From NCBI RefSeq assembly GCF_037893015.1, contig NC_133659.1, forward strand, positions 18,741,246 through 18,805,245: a stretch of 64,000 nt of DNA, given 5' to 3'. This DNA comes from Macrotis lagotis. Taxonomy: Eukaryota > Chordata > Mammalia > Peramelemorphia > Peramelidae. Below, one piece after another: positions 52,388 through 63,622 of this stretch; position 1 is the first letter of the stretch; the number at the start of each line of letters is the position of its first letter. The notes below the pieces were generated by a model. That model was not told the origin of the DNA. It was given only the letters and a program-made list of their open reading frames with translations, and did not search any database. The position numbers and the translations under genes are program-made.

Positions 52388-55300
52388 GATTGAATCTATC
52401 TTGAAAGAAGAATTATGAGAAAATGATCCCTTAATCCCATTTCTTTGCAGAGGCAAGAGGCCTATAAGTTTCATAATTTTTCACATTTTTTCAAAGAATC
52501 AGCCCAGATATGTTGATTTTTTCCCCTTATTTTTTTCTGATTTTTTAAAATATACTATTTGTTATATATAGTTCTATAAGAGGGGATACTGAGGAAATTC
52601 TGTTGATGATAAAATACAAACAAAAATTCAATAAAAAATGTATTTTTAAAAAATTCTCATTAAAGCAAGCCAAAGAGCTATTAGAACCTCATGTCAAATT
52701 TAATTTGTCCTTTCCTCCAAAAGTTAGCTTAGGGTCTTGCATATAAGAGACACCAGGACAGTGAAAGAATATACCAAAATGGTGGACAGTGGAGATTACT
52801 GGTTCCACATCATTCTCCACTTACTCAAATCTTGTGTGTTTGTTTGATTTTGCAAGACATGGGGTTAATTTACTTGCTCAAGGTCACACAGTTAGGTAAG
52901 CCTCTGAAGTCCCATTTGAACTCAGGTCCTTCTGATTCCAGGACTGGTGCTCAATCCACTGTGCCACCTAGCTTCCCCTTACTTATTCCAATCTCAAGGA
53001 AAGCTGAAGCCCATACTTCCATTTCTATTTTATATCTATAATAAGTACATAATACCTAACATTTGGATTATGCAAATAATACTTTATTGCCTTAATGCCA
53101 GTATTATTGCAATAATAATTAGAAAGAAATTATTATAAGATTAAAGTAGTTCTTTTATTTCCCCTTTACTTTTCTTCTTAATCTAAATAGCACAACTGTA
53201 ATTCAACAGAGAAGAAACAGTTCTAGCTTCAAATTCAACTACCTAAGTTAGAAAGGCAGTTATGGATTTTTACCCCAAGGATTTTTTTAAAAAGCTCCCC
53301 ATTCATACTTCCATGGACCTAGATAACTCCTTGTATAACATCATTGACCTGAAGTGACAGAAGACAGCTCTCCTCATATATATCATATATCCTGACATAT
53401 ATCAAAGGGGAAAATTTCCCCCTCCAACCCCTCCCCCACCCCACTGTCTTCCCTTCTTACTATGTAACCAGCTCATCTTTCTTCCAGTAGACAAATCCTG
53501 TAGACCTCATCCTTTATGTTAATTCTCCTGTATAATGCCTCATTTTTCCTCTTTTCTGCCACATACATCATTTTCTTTTCAGAAGACCATGTGGAATGAA
53601 AGATTTCCCTCCTTTTTTTCAAGGAAGAAAATCAAATGCTTAATTAAAAGAAAAAAAGATCTTTGTTGCAGGAATAAACTTGGAATTCTATGGCACAATT
53701 TCCCAAAAGCAATCCTCTTCCTGCATAATCTGGGCTCTGGCAACACAGTTAAAGAGACATGCACTACTCTGTGAGCCATCCACGCTCCTGCTTGTAAAAA
53801 ACAATCATGATGGGACCTTAAGGATGGAGTGTTGCAGAGTTGTGGGACTGTAATGAAGGGTAAGAGCAATGTCACGTCCAAAAGGAGAACCTCTCTTCCA
53901 TCTGCACTGTCAAGGAGATAAAGTCCTTGGTTGGACCACTTTGTGCACAGCCCGATGACAGCAATCAGAGGGCTGGTTATCTCTTAGAAACCCAGACGAT
54001 TTGGACATTGAGGGCGTCACCTGTGAAGCAGACTCTCCATGAGAGCTGGTCTTGTGGGACCCTGCCTTCTTGACACCCTTCAGACAGGGGTTGGTGAACG
54101 CTGCAGGAGACCAGGAGGGAAAGGTTGCCTATTCTTGTCAGAGTCCCAACAAGAATGTCCTTGACATGTCATGAGATTTTGTTCAAGTTTGGAGGGTTCT
54201 TTTTTCTCTGAGGGTTTAATAAAGGCAGACTCGGGGGCCTAACCAAGGTGTCCTTTCCAGCATGTGTCTCCTGATCAGGCACAGGGCTCTGATTTCTTTG
54301 AGGTCATTTCCTCAAGAAGCATATACAGCAATGTGACATCACAGTCCAGAAGTTAGGCTCCACTGTTATCAAGGACATAGAACATGTGTTGTAAAGGTCC
54401 ATATAGACAAGTTCCATTTCACATCTATTTTCCTGTCTCCATCCAAGGTTACCGTTATCCTCCTCAAACATCTCTAAGCAGGTGTCCTTGCTGTTCTGCA
54501 GTTTTCTGAGGATATCCTATCCGTCTACCTGCAGCCCTTGCTCCCACCACCTTCCAGCCTCCTGACACTCCTCAGGCCCCACTCAGAGGCCTCTCTGTCC
54601 CACAGATTTTTCAAGGATACCTCGCTGCCTCCCAACCTTCACTCCCATCACACAACTCAGTTATTTCCCATATCACTGGACCTTCGAATTCCAGTGACAA
54701 TAAGCACATAGAGGGCAAGGGTTATTTGACCTTTCACCTCTACATACCCATAATTTAACAAAGCATATTAAATACAAGCAGCCACTGGGTAAACATTTAG
54801 AAAAGGATTTAAGAACATGTTTATGGAGTATGGAGTTGTTTCTATAAGAAAACAATGAAGTACAGTTAGTTAATCTGTTTTTTCTCTAATCAAATCAATT
54901 TGATTTCAACCCACCTTGTTATACCAGGCAGACACAATGAGTTTCTCTTCATAATCACGGAATTTTGCTACCTTACACTCACTCTGGAAAAAATGAAAAA
55001 AAAAATATTAGAAAGATCAGACTGTCCCAGGTAATAAACAGATGAATTACGACTAACAAACAGAACTTCCGGGAGAGGGTGAGGGAGTAATGTACTGGGA
55101 AGTAGACGTAAAAGGAAAATAAAACATATCCGTAATTTTTTAAATACTTCCTCCCAATGGTCAGAGGAAACTGATATATTATATAGACGTCTCAGTTCTT
55201 TTTGTCAATGTAATAAACAGAACTAATCAAGTACCATATGTATCTCAACATTTGTGTTTAGATGGATATATGTATGTGTGTGTCCAGTTGTAAAGATTAA

Positions 55301-58300
55301 AGTGATTTCCAATATTTTAAATGAATCCAGAACATGAAATCTGTCAGGCAATGTCATTGTGTTCCCTAGTTCCCCTCTGATCCCCCTTTTGCCAGTGCCT
55401 TCTTCCTATCCTTCATCTTGATTTCTTTTATAGTTGTTTACATGGGGACATGGACAAGCCATGGACAAGAAGGGGACGGTTTTCAGCTGTTTCTGTACCA
55501 CAAGGCTTAGCACAGTGTCTGGCACATAGTATGTGCTTTATTTGTTTAGTATGTTTATTCAAAAACATCCAAGTGTTTTTTTGTTGTTTGCTTAAATCTG
55601 ACCTCTGATCTCATCAGAAAAGGGAGCTCCAAGGTCAGGATGCATTGCTTCCCTTCAAAATAATGATAGCTAAATGTAATATTTAAAGTCAAAATTCAAA
55701 GAGGCTAATGAAGGGTCACAAAAGTACCAACACTGTACTACTGAGGGTGGGGAAGAGGATGGAGGTCATGAGGAACTCAGCAGGAATCTGGGAAGTGCCA
55801 TCCTCCAAAGTGGCAAGTGGTGCTGGATGTGGCAGAGTGCACCAAAGACAAGTTGAAAGCCTTGAATGGGAGTGACAGCTTCTGCTATGTGATTTTGGAG
55901 AAAAACTTCTCTGAATTTCACTTTTCTCATCTGTGAAAGGATGAGAATTTCTGCTGGGGGAATATTCTTAAAGGGCTCTGTAATGGTCCCTGCTGGTCAG
56001 CCTTCTCCATACAGGCCTGGAATGGAGGAGTTGTAACATGGGTTCAAAGCTGTTCCTAGGTCTACCTGCAGGCCTGGTTTCATTCTACTTTTGAGAAGTC
56101 AACCCACAGCCAACATTCCCCCACAATGTGCTAAGGGATCTAGTACATTTTTAGAAACACTTCCTCCTATTCCATCATAAAACATCAACCAGGACTGACT
56201 GGTACAGATCAGGGTGGGAAAGAAGCCTGGAGATCCTAGCCTTAACTGGGCCCTGAGCCAGCTCGTGAACCAGTCCCTTATTCACAGGGTCCTCAGAGTC
56301 AGGTGCTCCTCCTCCATGATGCCCAGATAAAGTCATTCCCAGAGTCCAAGGATAGTGCTAGGAGACCTGAGCAAAGATGGCCAAGGTACCTCCAGGATCT
56401 CAATTCTTCTGTCTCTCTCTGCCAAGTGCTTTCTCAACAGCATTATTTCAGCTGATGCTGGATTTAATTTGGGATCCAAGGTTCTAATTACCTGTTGAGA
56501 GAAAACAAATTCTGCATATCAAGATTTAACTAAAGATGGAAAGTATTCTAGAACTGAACAAAAACACAATGAAAAAACTGAAGAGAAAATGATAATGATT
56601 ATGGAAATAGGGTGAACTGTTGGCTAAGTCAGAGTTCAGGAGCAACACAATTCCATTGTGAAACTGTTTAGGTGAAAAAAAAAACAAAAAGCAAGGTCTG
56701 TGTAAATGGAGCACCCAACTGCCTCCTGTCCTTCAATATCAACGAGGTCTCTAAAATGCAGAATGCCCCACTCAAAAAGGGCAAGATGCTCTTGCCCTGC
56801 ACCTTGAGTACTAACAGATCTTCCAGGAAAGATCTCACTACTTCATCTCCCTCTTCTTTTTTCTTCTCTGCCTACCAGAAATCCTGCCCCCTTCAAGGTC
56901 CTCCCCATCTTCCCCTTTCTTCCTCCTCCACCTGATCTCCTCCCAATGAGCAGGAGTCCTAAACACACCACACCCTGGCTGCCCCCCTGCACAAGGTTCA
57001 CAGAGGGAAAATCCCATTCAGTCTAATTACCAGTCCCCCATTTCCCCCTATTTGGGCTGTGGGTTCCTGTCTGGACTACTTGCCTCTTCCCTACAGCCAT
57101 CACATCCAGAGAACATGCTTTGTGAAAACAGGGTTCACAGATGGAGCAATGCATTAGTAGTCTGGGTCATTCAAGCAGAAGAGATGTCAGATGCTGGGGG
57201 GTAGTGGGGAGAGAGACCCTCACTCATGTAGGAGAATGACAATGTCTTCTTGCCAGTGTCATGGTGAAACTCAGGTGAGAACACAGCTATATAGGACTTG
57301 GGAAACTTCACAACATAGCATCTATACTGGCTAGTGTTGTTATTGTCATTATTATTAGTAGTATTGTATTCTCTTTCTATACTGGTTATTGCTCTTACTA
57401 CAGCATTATGTATATGCTACCTATTATTCTGTTTTTAAAGCAGTATATATCTATAGATAGATACTCATTATGTTATTACAATGATATGCAAATTATGCTT
57501 AATGTGCGTTATAAATATCTCCCCCCAACTTAAATTAGGTAAGTAGCATGGTTTAGATTATTCAGCTTGCCTAGTTATACTGATCTGTTTACAAAGCTTC
57601 TACAGCAGGGGCAGGGGACCTCTAGTCCATGGGTCTTATTGATCTGGCATTGCCAAGACAACCAAAGGCAGAACTCAAAATTCAATAAATGTAGGAGCTT
57701 TTTAGGGGTGAATTAGCTAACTGTTTGGGCAAATATAGCCCACAAATGATGTTTTAAACATTCAAATGGCCCTTAGCAGAAAAATGGTTGCCCAACCTGT
57801 TTTACAGGGACCTCTAGAATGCTAAGCCTGCCAGGGACTGCCTTGCTAGAGGCATCCTCAATAATTTTTCAGGTATAAATAATCAGGAAAAGGTCTAGGT
57901 TCTCACAGGTTGTACACGGCAACAGTAATAGCATCCTCCCTCAAAGACCAGGTCTGACTCACTGGCAGATAAAGCACAAGGGATATAAAGCACAAGGGCT
58001 CTACCTAGGACATCCAAGACCTAAGAGTCAATGGAAATGTTACACTGTGGGTCCGCCAAATTTGTCAATTAAAGTTGTTTGAAACTCCATAATCTGTCAG
58101 GGATCAACCTCTGGAGAAAGAGGCAAAGGGGTAGAAACAAAATAGTGTTCTAAAGCTGAACTCTGAATTCATTATTGTGTTTAATAATTAAGAAGCTTCC
58201 CATTATGTTTTGTAGAAATCATGATCCAGAAAATTCAATGACAATGCTGTGACCAATTCTTACAATAAAATTCAGGTGTAGAACACTACTGCCCTGGAGG

Positions 58301-59848
58301 CATTTCAGTAAACTGGAGGAAGATTTTTTTTAAAAAGGATCTGATATGATGAAAACCTGCATCAACATACTCACTAAATGAGTGATTACTTTTTCAATGC
58401 TGAAAAATTAAAGCCATACAAACTGAAATAACAACACATAGATGCAAACAACTTATTTTTTGTAAAAACAAAAGACTAAAAAGTTTTAGGCTTTTTTTTA
58501 AAGTTTTTACAAGGCAGTGGGGTTAAGTGGCTTGCCCAAGGCCACACAGCTAGGTATTCATAAGTGTCTGAGGCCACATTTGAACTCAGGTCCTCCTGAT
58601 TCCAGGGCCGGTGCTCTATCCACTGGGCCACCTAGCCGCCCCCAAAGGTTTTAGTTTTAAGGGCAATGAAATACAGTGCCTTCTGTTTCTTCTATCAACT
58701 AACATTATTAACAACTTACATGTTACTCTATGTAAAAAGTTCATAAAAAAGATAATTTTTAATTTTCTTTTTAATAACAGCTAATAATACACTAATAGTT
58801 AATATTTAGGATGCACTTTAAGGTTGACTAAGCCCCTCCCACAGATTATCACAGTGGAGTCTCAGGCTGCCCTCTAGATGGGTTTCAAAGGGTCCCGAGA
58901 CATCAAATTCCAAGACATTGTCAAGGAAAACTGTCCTACTATTCTAGAACCAGGGAGTCAAATAGAAATTGGACATACTACCTGAAATGAAAACTCTCAG
59001 GAATATTATAGCCAATTTCCAGAATTCATAGGTCAAGGAGAAAATATTGCAAGCAGCCAAAAAAAAATAAGAATTTAAATACTGTGGAGTGACAATCAAG
59101 ATAAACACAAGATTTAGAAACTTCTATATTAAGATAAACACAAGATTAGCAATTTCTATATTAAAAGACCAGAGGGCTTGAATAGGATATTCTGGAGAAT
59201 AAGAGAATTAGGATTACAATCAAGAAATCACCTACAGAGCAAAAGTGAATATAATACTTAAAGAGGGGGAAAAATGGATATTCAATAACATAGAAGAGTT
59301 ACAAGTATTCCTAATGAAAAGACCAAAACTTAACAGAATATTTGACTAATACAAGACAAGAGAAGTATATAAAAGGAAACAAGAAAGAGAAAGCATAAGG
59401 GATTCAATAAAGTTAAACTATTTGTATTCCTACATGAGAAAATGATACTTTTAACTCCTAAAAAATTTTTCGTTATCAGGGTAGTTAGAAGGAAAAATAC
59501 AAAGAAAGAGGTCATGGGTGTGAGTTGAAAACAATTAAGAGGTGAGAAACAGGAATGCATGAGAGAGAAAAAGGGAGACAGAATGGGGTAAATTATCTCA
59601 CATAAAAGAGGTGTGAAAGAACTTTTGTAGTGAAGGGGGAAGAGGTGGGAAGTGGGGGATTGTATGAACCTTAATCTCATTGGTATTGATTTAAAGAGGA
59701 AATAACATACACACTTGTTTGTAGAAACCTATCTTATCCTATAAATAGATAAGGAAAGGGGCTAATAGAGTTGTTAATAGAAAGGAAGGTAAATTGGTGG
59801 AGGCAAAGTTAGTAGCCAAGGACTTTTGAGAAGGGTAAAAGGAGAGGG

Positions 59849-59914
<66 letters not shown>

Positions 59915-62900
59915 GACAGAGACAGAGACAGACATAAACAGGGGGAAAATAGAATAAAGGAGAATACACAGTAATCATAACTAAAAAAAATTTATAAAGA
60001 CTTAATTTCAGAGTAGCTAGGTAGCACAGTAGATAGAGCACTGACCCTGGAGTCAGGAGGACCTGAGTTCAAATCTGGCCTCAGACACTTATTAATTGCC
60101 TAGCTACATGACATCACTTAACCCCATTGCCTTAAATGAATAAAATTTTTAACAAAGACTTAATTTCTCAAATACATAGAGAACTGAGTTAAATTTATAA
60201 AAAAATAAGGTCAAGGATGTGAATAAGTAATTATCAAATGAAATAATCAAATTTATCAATAGACCTGAAAAATGCTCCAAATCACCATTGAAAAGAAAAA
60301 TACAAATTAAAATAACTCTGAGGTATTACTAATTATCAGACTGGCTAATATGACATTAAAAGGAAAATGACAAATGTTGGAGGGAATATTGAGACATTAA
60401 TGGAAAGTTGGTGAAGTTATACATGCTGATTCAATCTGCAGAGTAATACAGAACTATGGCCAAAAGACTATAAAACCATGCATACCCTTTGACAAAGCAA
60501 TACAACTTCTCAATCTATATCCCAAAAGAGATAAAAACAAAAATATGTGCAAAAACATAGCAGCCTTTTTAGTGATGGCAAAGAATTGGAAACTGAAGGG
60601 ATATCCACCAAATGGTAAATAGCTAACAAAGATGCCGAATATGCCTGTGATGGAATATACTTGTGTGTCTTAAGAGATGACGAACAGGATGTTCTCAAAA
60701 AACCTGGCAAGTTTTATTTGAACTGACGCAAAGTGAAGTGAGCAGAACCAGGAGAATGCTGTTCATAGTCACAGCAATATTGTATGATGATCAACCATGA
60801 ATGACTTACCTCTTCTTAATAATACAACGATTCAGAATAATTTAGAAGATAAAAAAATGCTCAACCTCCATGGCAAAAAGTGAATATAGATCAAAGCATG
60901 GTTTTTCTTTATTTTTCTTGGACTTTTTGCTTGTTTTCTTTTCACGTGATTAATATAGTAAAATATATTTTGCAAGACTTCACATGCATAACCTTTTATC
61001 AAAATGTTTGCTTTCTTCAACGAAGGGCAGGGACAGATGATAGGGAGGGAGAGAATTTGGAACTCAAAAAAGTTTTAAAAATGAATGTCAAAATTTGTTT
61101 TTACGTGTAATTAGGGAAAAATAAAATATTAACTTTTTAAATAAATAAAAGCCCATAAAACTAAGACAGATAAAATAATACAGATAATGATGATTAGGCA
61201 ACTGTTGATCTACTTACATTTCTAGCTTTCTCTAGGTACATTTTATATCTCTCTTCCATTGCTTTCATATCTTCATCTTTCTTTTGCAGGGCTGCTTCAA
61301 GTTCATTTATCTTTTGTACTATTGAGAAAAATGAATAAAAACAACCACATCAAACTTCATTCAAGTTATGTCACTACGTGAACAGAAAAAAATAAAATAG
61401 TTTACATTTTATTCATCTTCTGAAAGGCTAGGGTTGATGGAGAAAAAAATCTTTAGAATTTTTTTATTTCATCTTTGACTTTCTTCTTTAATCCAATTTC
61501 CCATAAAGTATAACTATTTAGAAGAGACAGTATTATGATTTGTTCCTCAATGTAAGACTTAAGGAGAACAGGACATTGGATTATATGGTACTGAAAAGCT
61601 TTTACATGAACAAAGTAAATGCAACTCAATTAAGGAAATATTACAGAAAAGGGAAACAATAAACCAAAGGAAATAATCAGGAAGGCGTCTGTATTCCCTA
61701 TCAATAGTGACCGTAACAGAAGTAAAAGATGAAAATCCCTTTTCTAAAACTGAAGGGATGGATCAAACAGAGTTACAAATACCTCTCCGAAGGATCACAA
61801 ACAATGAAGAAGTGTAGGAAAGCCTCCAAATCAAGAATATGCAAAATATGCCAGCCAAACAACTGGGAATTCTGACCTCCCCTGGACACAGGTAAAAATG
61901 AAAATTAATAGGCAGGGTGTGGCTATGGAGAGTCATGGGCATGGGCATGGCCTTGTGGAATATATTAAGAACAATGATGTAAAGCCATGGTCAGAAAACA
62001 GGGCTGTGTGCGTAGACTGGACTGATTCTAACAGGGGCTTAACTGCTCACCCTGAGGCAAGGAGATATTCCCCTGTCACTAAAAAGCTCTTGGCAATTAT
62101 CAGAGCCAAGAACTTGGAGCAAAAGAGATTCCAAGTGATTGAGCAACAGCCAAATGATTCATGATACAGAGAGATGACAGATTATTGCAATCCCCAAAGA
62201 AACAACAAATATCAAGATATTAGTGACACGTGGGAAGACTTAGAGGAATTGATGTAGAACTAGTGAAAACCAGGAAATGGACACTGTGTTTGTTAAAAAA
62301 AAAAAGGTAAAGAATCAAAAAAATAAAACCAACCACACTCAGATTAGGTTACCTAAATTTGGTCCTGGATAAAGAGTGGAAAAAAAAAAAGGGACCTTTT
62401 TACTTTTGTGCAGAAGTGGGGGATAGTCATGGTTACAGATACTACATGCACTATTAGTTACAGTTCATTTATTACTCTGCTTGTGGAATTATGTTTTTTT
62501 TTGTCTTTTTAAAAAAATTTTATAAGGGATAGCTTACTGAATACAGATGTCAGGGATGAGTATACATGGAAACGAAAGCAATATAAAAACAAATGATGTT
62601 AAAATAAAAATAGGACTTTAAAAAAATTAAAAAACAGTAGCTAAATTTTTCATATTTTTGAGCCAGCAATTATATACTACAGTGCACTTATCACAAAAGT
62701 ATATCAAAGACAGAAAGATCCCAGTTACACCAAAATATTCAAAACAGGACAAACAAAAAACCCTTCAACAGTTGATGTCTATGGATGAGGACCTATCTGA
62801 ATCAGTAACCAATTCTGGTAGATGAATGTAATTCAGCATTGTTGTACTTTGAAAATATAAGCTAATGAAGAATTCAGACAAATATGGAGAAAAGCTTGGG

Positions 62901-63622
62901 AGCTTTGTAGAATATGATGCCATGTGAAGAAAATAAAACCCCAATCTTAGCAGACATTATGCCCAGTCAGCATGAAGGATTTGGTCAAAATATTCAATAT
63001 AATGGCCAAGATGATTCCCAGGACAGACAACAAAGTCCCTGAGGTGGGGGATGGGGACATCTAGATGAAGACTGAGAATAGACAGTCTCCTGGTGATTTT
63101 GGTTTACTTCATTTTTTTCTTTGTTATAAGAAAAGATACTATAAGAAAGGAAGCTGTCAAACCAGAAAATAATTCTTGAATGAAGAATTAACAATCTTTA
63201 AAAAAAAAAAATCCTTAAAAAAATCCTGACAATTTAAAAACTATTTAATAGAAAATTAGGAAGCCACTGGAGTAGTTAAAATGTTCTAGATGAATCAGCA
63301 CCTGTGCCCTAAGAGCCAAAATCACTTTGTACCAACACTAAGGCAGAGAAGACATTGCCTGGGCCAGGACAGAGGAACCTTCCACCTTCCTTCTGCCCTA
63401 CCCCCTCCAGGCTCACACTCTTGAGGTACAGAAGGATGGGGGAGAGGATGGGGGGGTGAGGAAGGAGAGAGAGGGGAAGTAAAAATGATGAGGCCAAAAG
63501 CACACCCAACACCAGATATTTCTGCCCTTTGATCTTTACCATTTTGAGTCACATCAGGCTGGAGATCTTCAATAAGTTCTTGTTTTTTCTGTAATTCTTC
63601 ATGGACTTCAGTAAGTTTTTCC
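49383..63622 (-). CDS. HOOK1: HOOK1, last five coding exons (gene continues past the right edge)
   Basis: Exons in transcript order on the - strand are 63622-63540, 61318-61218, 56491-56390, 54983-54915 and 49553-49383. They join in frame, each flanked by AG and GT. Hook proteins carry an N-terminal microtubule/dynein-light-intermediate-chain-binding domain, a long coiled coil, and a C-terminal part that binds FTS/AKTIP and FHIP and links endosomal cargo to dynein. Only the end of the coiled coil and the C-terminal part are in this window. The translated pieces (KLTEVHEELQKKQELIEDLQ, NELEAALQKKDEDMKAMEER, TLDPKLNPASAEIMLLRK, ECKVAKFRDYEEKLIVSAWY, RRNLSVKVPATTSD) match human HOOK1 from memory almost residue for residue. 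In human these are the last five exons. Confidence 0.96.
49600..50980. other. GC-richer unassigned block in the HOOK1 intron
   Basis: Markedly GC-richer than its flanks and free of recognised repeats. Open frames of up to 112 codons exist on the + strand. A - strand stretch near 50395-50260 reads like protein (NAVDIVYQIEEAEEAFEIAD). I recognise no family. It may be a very old retrocopy or merely GC-rich single-copy DNA. Confidence 0.3.
50994..51150 (-). mobile_element. tRNA-derived marsupial SINE with 19-bp target-site duplication
   Basis: The antisense copy ends in CCACTTAGCTGTCCC, with B-box AGTTCAAATCC on the - strand. The direct repeat CCCCTTCCTTCCACTTTCT lies at 50975-50993 and 51151-51169 without mismatch. 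Confidence 0.93.
52217..52387 (+). mobile_element. tRNA-derived marsupial SINE with long A tail
   Basis: Head GGGGGGCGGCTAGGTGGCAC, B-box AGTTCAAATCC, and an uninterrupted tail of about 27 A. AAGATTGAAT occurs on both sides (about 52205-52214 and 52386-52395). The intact tail suggests this is one of the youngest insertions here. Confidence 0.94.
52846..52978 (-). mobile_element. tRNA-derived marsupial SINE (antisense)
   Basis: Ends GTGCCACCTAGCTTCCCC on the + strand; the core reads CTTGAGCAAGTAAATTAACCC when reversed. A short internal deletion is seen relative to other copies. Confidence 0.88.
53910..54516 (-). pseudogene. Possible decayed coding remnant, unidentified
   Basis: On the - strand three adjoining stop-free stretches occur in different frames: 54516-54304 (71 codons, with MFEEDNGNLGWRQENRCEME), 54226-54080 (49 codons, with KPSEKKEPSKLEQNL) and 54101-53910 (64 codons, with SHGESASQVTPSMSKSSGFL). 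Their composition is more protein-like than the surrounding intron and the block is GC-richer. I recognise no gene and see no poly(A) or target duplication, so a retrocopy is only one explanation and chance is another. Confidence 0.25.
54915..54983 (-). CDS. HOOK1: HOOK1 exon, second from last
   Basis: 69 bases, phase 0 at both ends, between TTTTTCCAG and GTGGGT. It encodes SECKVAKFRDYEEKLIVSAW followed by YNK, identical to the human sequence as I remember it. Part of the C-terminal cargo-complex-binding region. Confidence 0.96.
54984..56389 (-). other. HOOK1 intron
   Basis: A 1.4 kb intron. I see MIR/L2-like scraps (GCACAGTGTCTGGCACATAG near 55510) and no gene. Confidence 0.75.
56390..56491 (-). 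CDS. HOOK1: HOOK1 exon, third from last
   Basis: 102 bases, phase 0 at both ends, between TCTCAACAG and GTACCT. It encodes VIRTLDPKLNPASAEIMLLR followed by KHLAERDRRIEILE. Human has K, Q, EK and E at the four variable positions. This is the junction between the coiled coil and the C-terminal domain. Confidence 0.96.
58491..58643 (-). mobile_element. tRNA-derived marsupial SINE (antisense)
   Basis: Ends GGCCACCTAGCCGCCCC on the + strand, with B-box AGTTCAAATGT on the - strand. AAGTTTTAG before and AGGTTTTAG after form a short duplication. Confidence 0.92.
59842..59935 (+). repeat. (GA)n microsatellite
   Basis: About 45 GA/CAGAGA units inside the purine-rich region of the LINE. Confidence 0.95.
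60011..60153 (+). mobile_element. tRNA-derived marsupial SINE with 14-bp target-site duplication
   Basis: Head GAGTAGCTAGGTAGCACAG and B-box AGTTCAAATCT. The direct repeat AAAGACTTAATTTC lies at 59996-60009 and 60154-60167 without mismatch. It splits the LINE at 58880-61135. Confidence 0.92.
61218..61318 (-). CDS. HOOK1: HOOK1 exon, fourth from last
   Basis: 101 bases between CAATAG and GTAAGT. Joined to the previous exon it encodes VQKINELEAALQKKDEDMKA followed by MEERYKMYLEKARN, identical to human as I remember it. Heptad-rich end of the long coiled coil. Confidence 0.97.
61319..63539 (-). other. HOOK1 intron
   Basis: A 2.2 kb intron. Old LINE-like 3' sequence is suspected at about 62380-62640 and 62640-62960 (poly(A)-like runs and ATAAAA repeats) but not assigned. 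I see no gene. Confidence 0.7.
63540..63622 (-). CDS. HOOK1: HOOK1 exon, fifth from last
   Basis: 83 bases between TTCTTTAG and GTAAAG, phase 2 to phase 1. It encodes EKLTEVHEELQKKQELIEDL followed by QPDVTQN. Human has QPDINQN. Coiled-coil heptads are clear. No further HOOK1 exon is seen between here and the window end. Confidence 0.96.

Larger units (their letters stand above)
49554..54914 (-). other. HOOK1 last intron
   Basis: A 5.4 kb intron with three SINEs, a decayed L1-like stretch at about 51560-52130, and two GC-richer blocks (49.6-51.0 and 53.8-54.7 kb) that I cannot assign. The second is listed as a possible gene remnant. Confidence 0.7.
58880..61135 (+). mobile_element. L1/half-L1 element: ORF1 end, purine-rich region and L1 3' end
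   Basis: It starts in a late ORF1-like part (AAGACATTGTCAAGGAAAAC, GGAATATTATAGCCAATTTCC near 58995, shared with 2815). It continues into the purine-rich region (59500-59940), and after a SINE at 60011 into an L1 ORF2 end and 3' UTR (CTCTGAGGTATTACTAATTATC, GTGAGCAGAACCAGGAG, then AATTTGGAACTCAAA). The join suggests that the half-L1-like family carries an L1-type 3' end. Confidence 0.65.
56492..61217 (-). other. HOOK1 intron
   Basis: A 4.7 kb intron with an ORF1-bearing LINE at 58880-61135, two SINEs and a GA tract. In 56500-58480 I see AT-rich DNA with MIR-like scraps and no gene. Confidence 0.75.

Noticed and set aside
59739-60041. Ser/Leu-repeat ORF on the - strand
   Set aside because: Translation of a (GA)n microsatellite inside a LINE.
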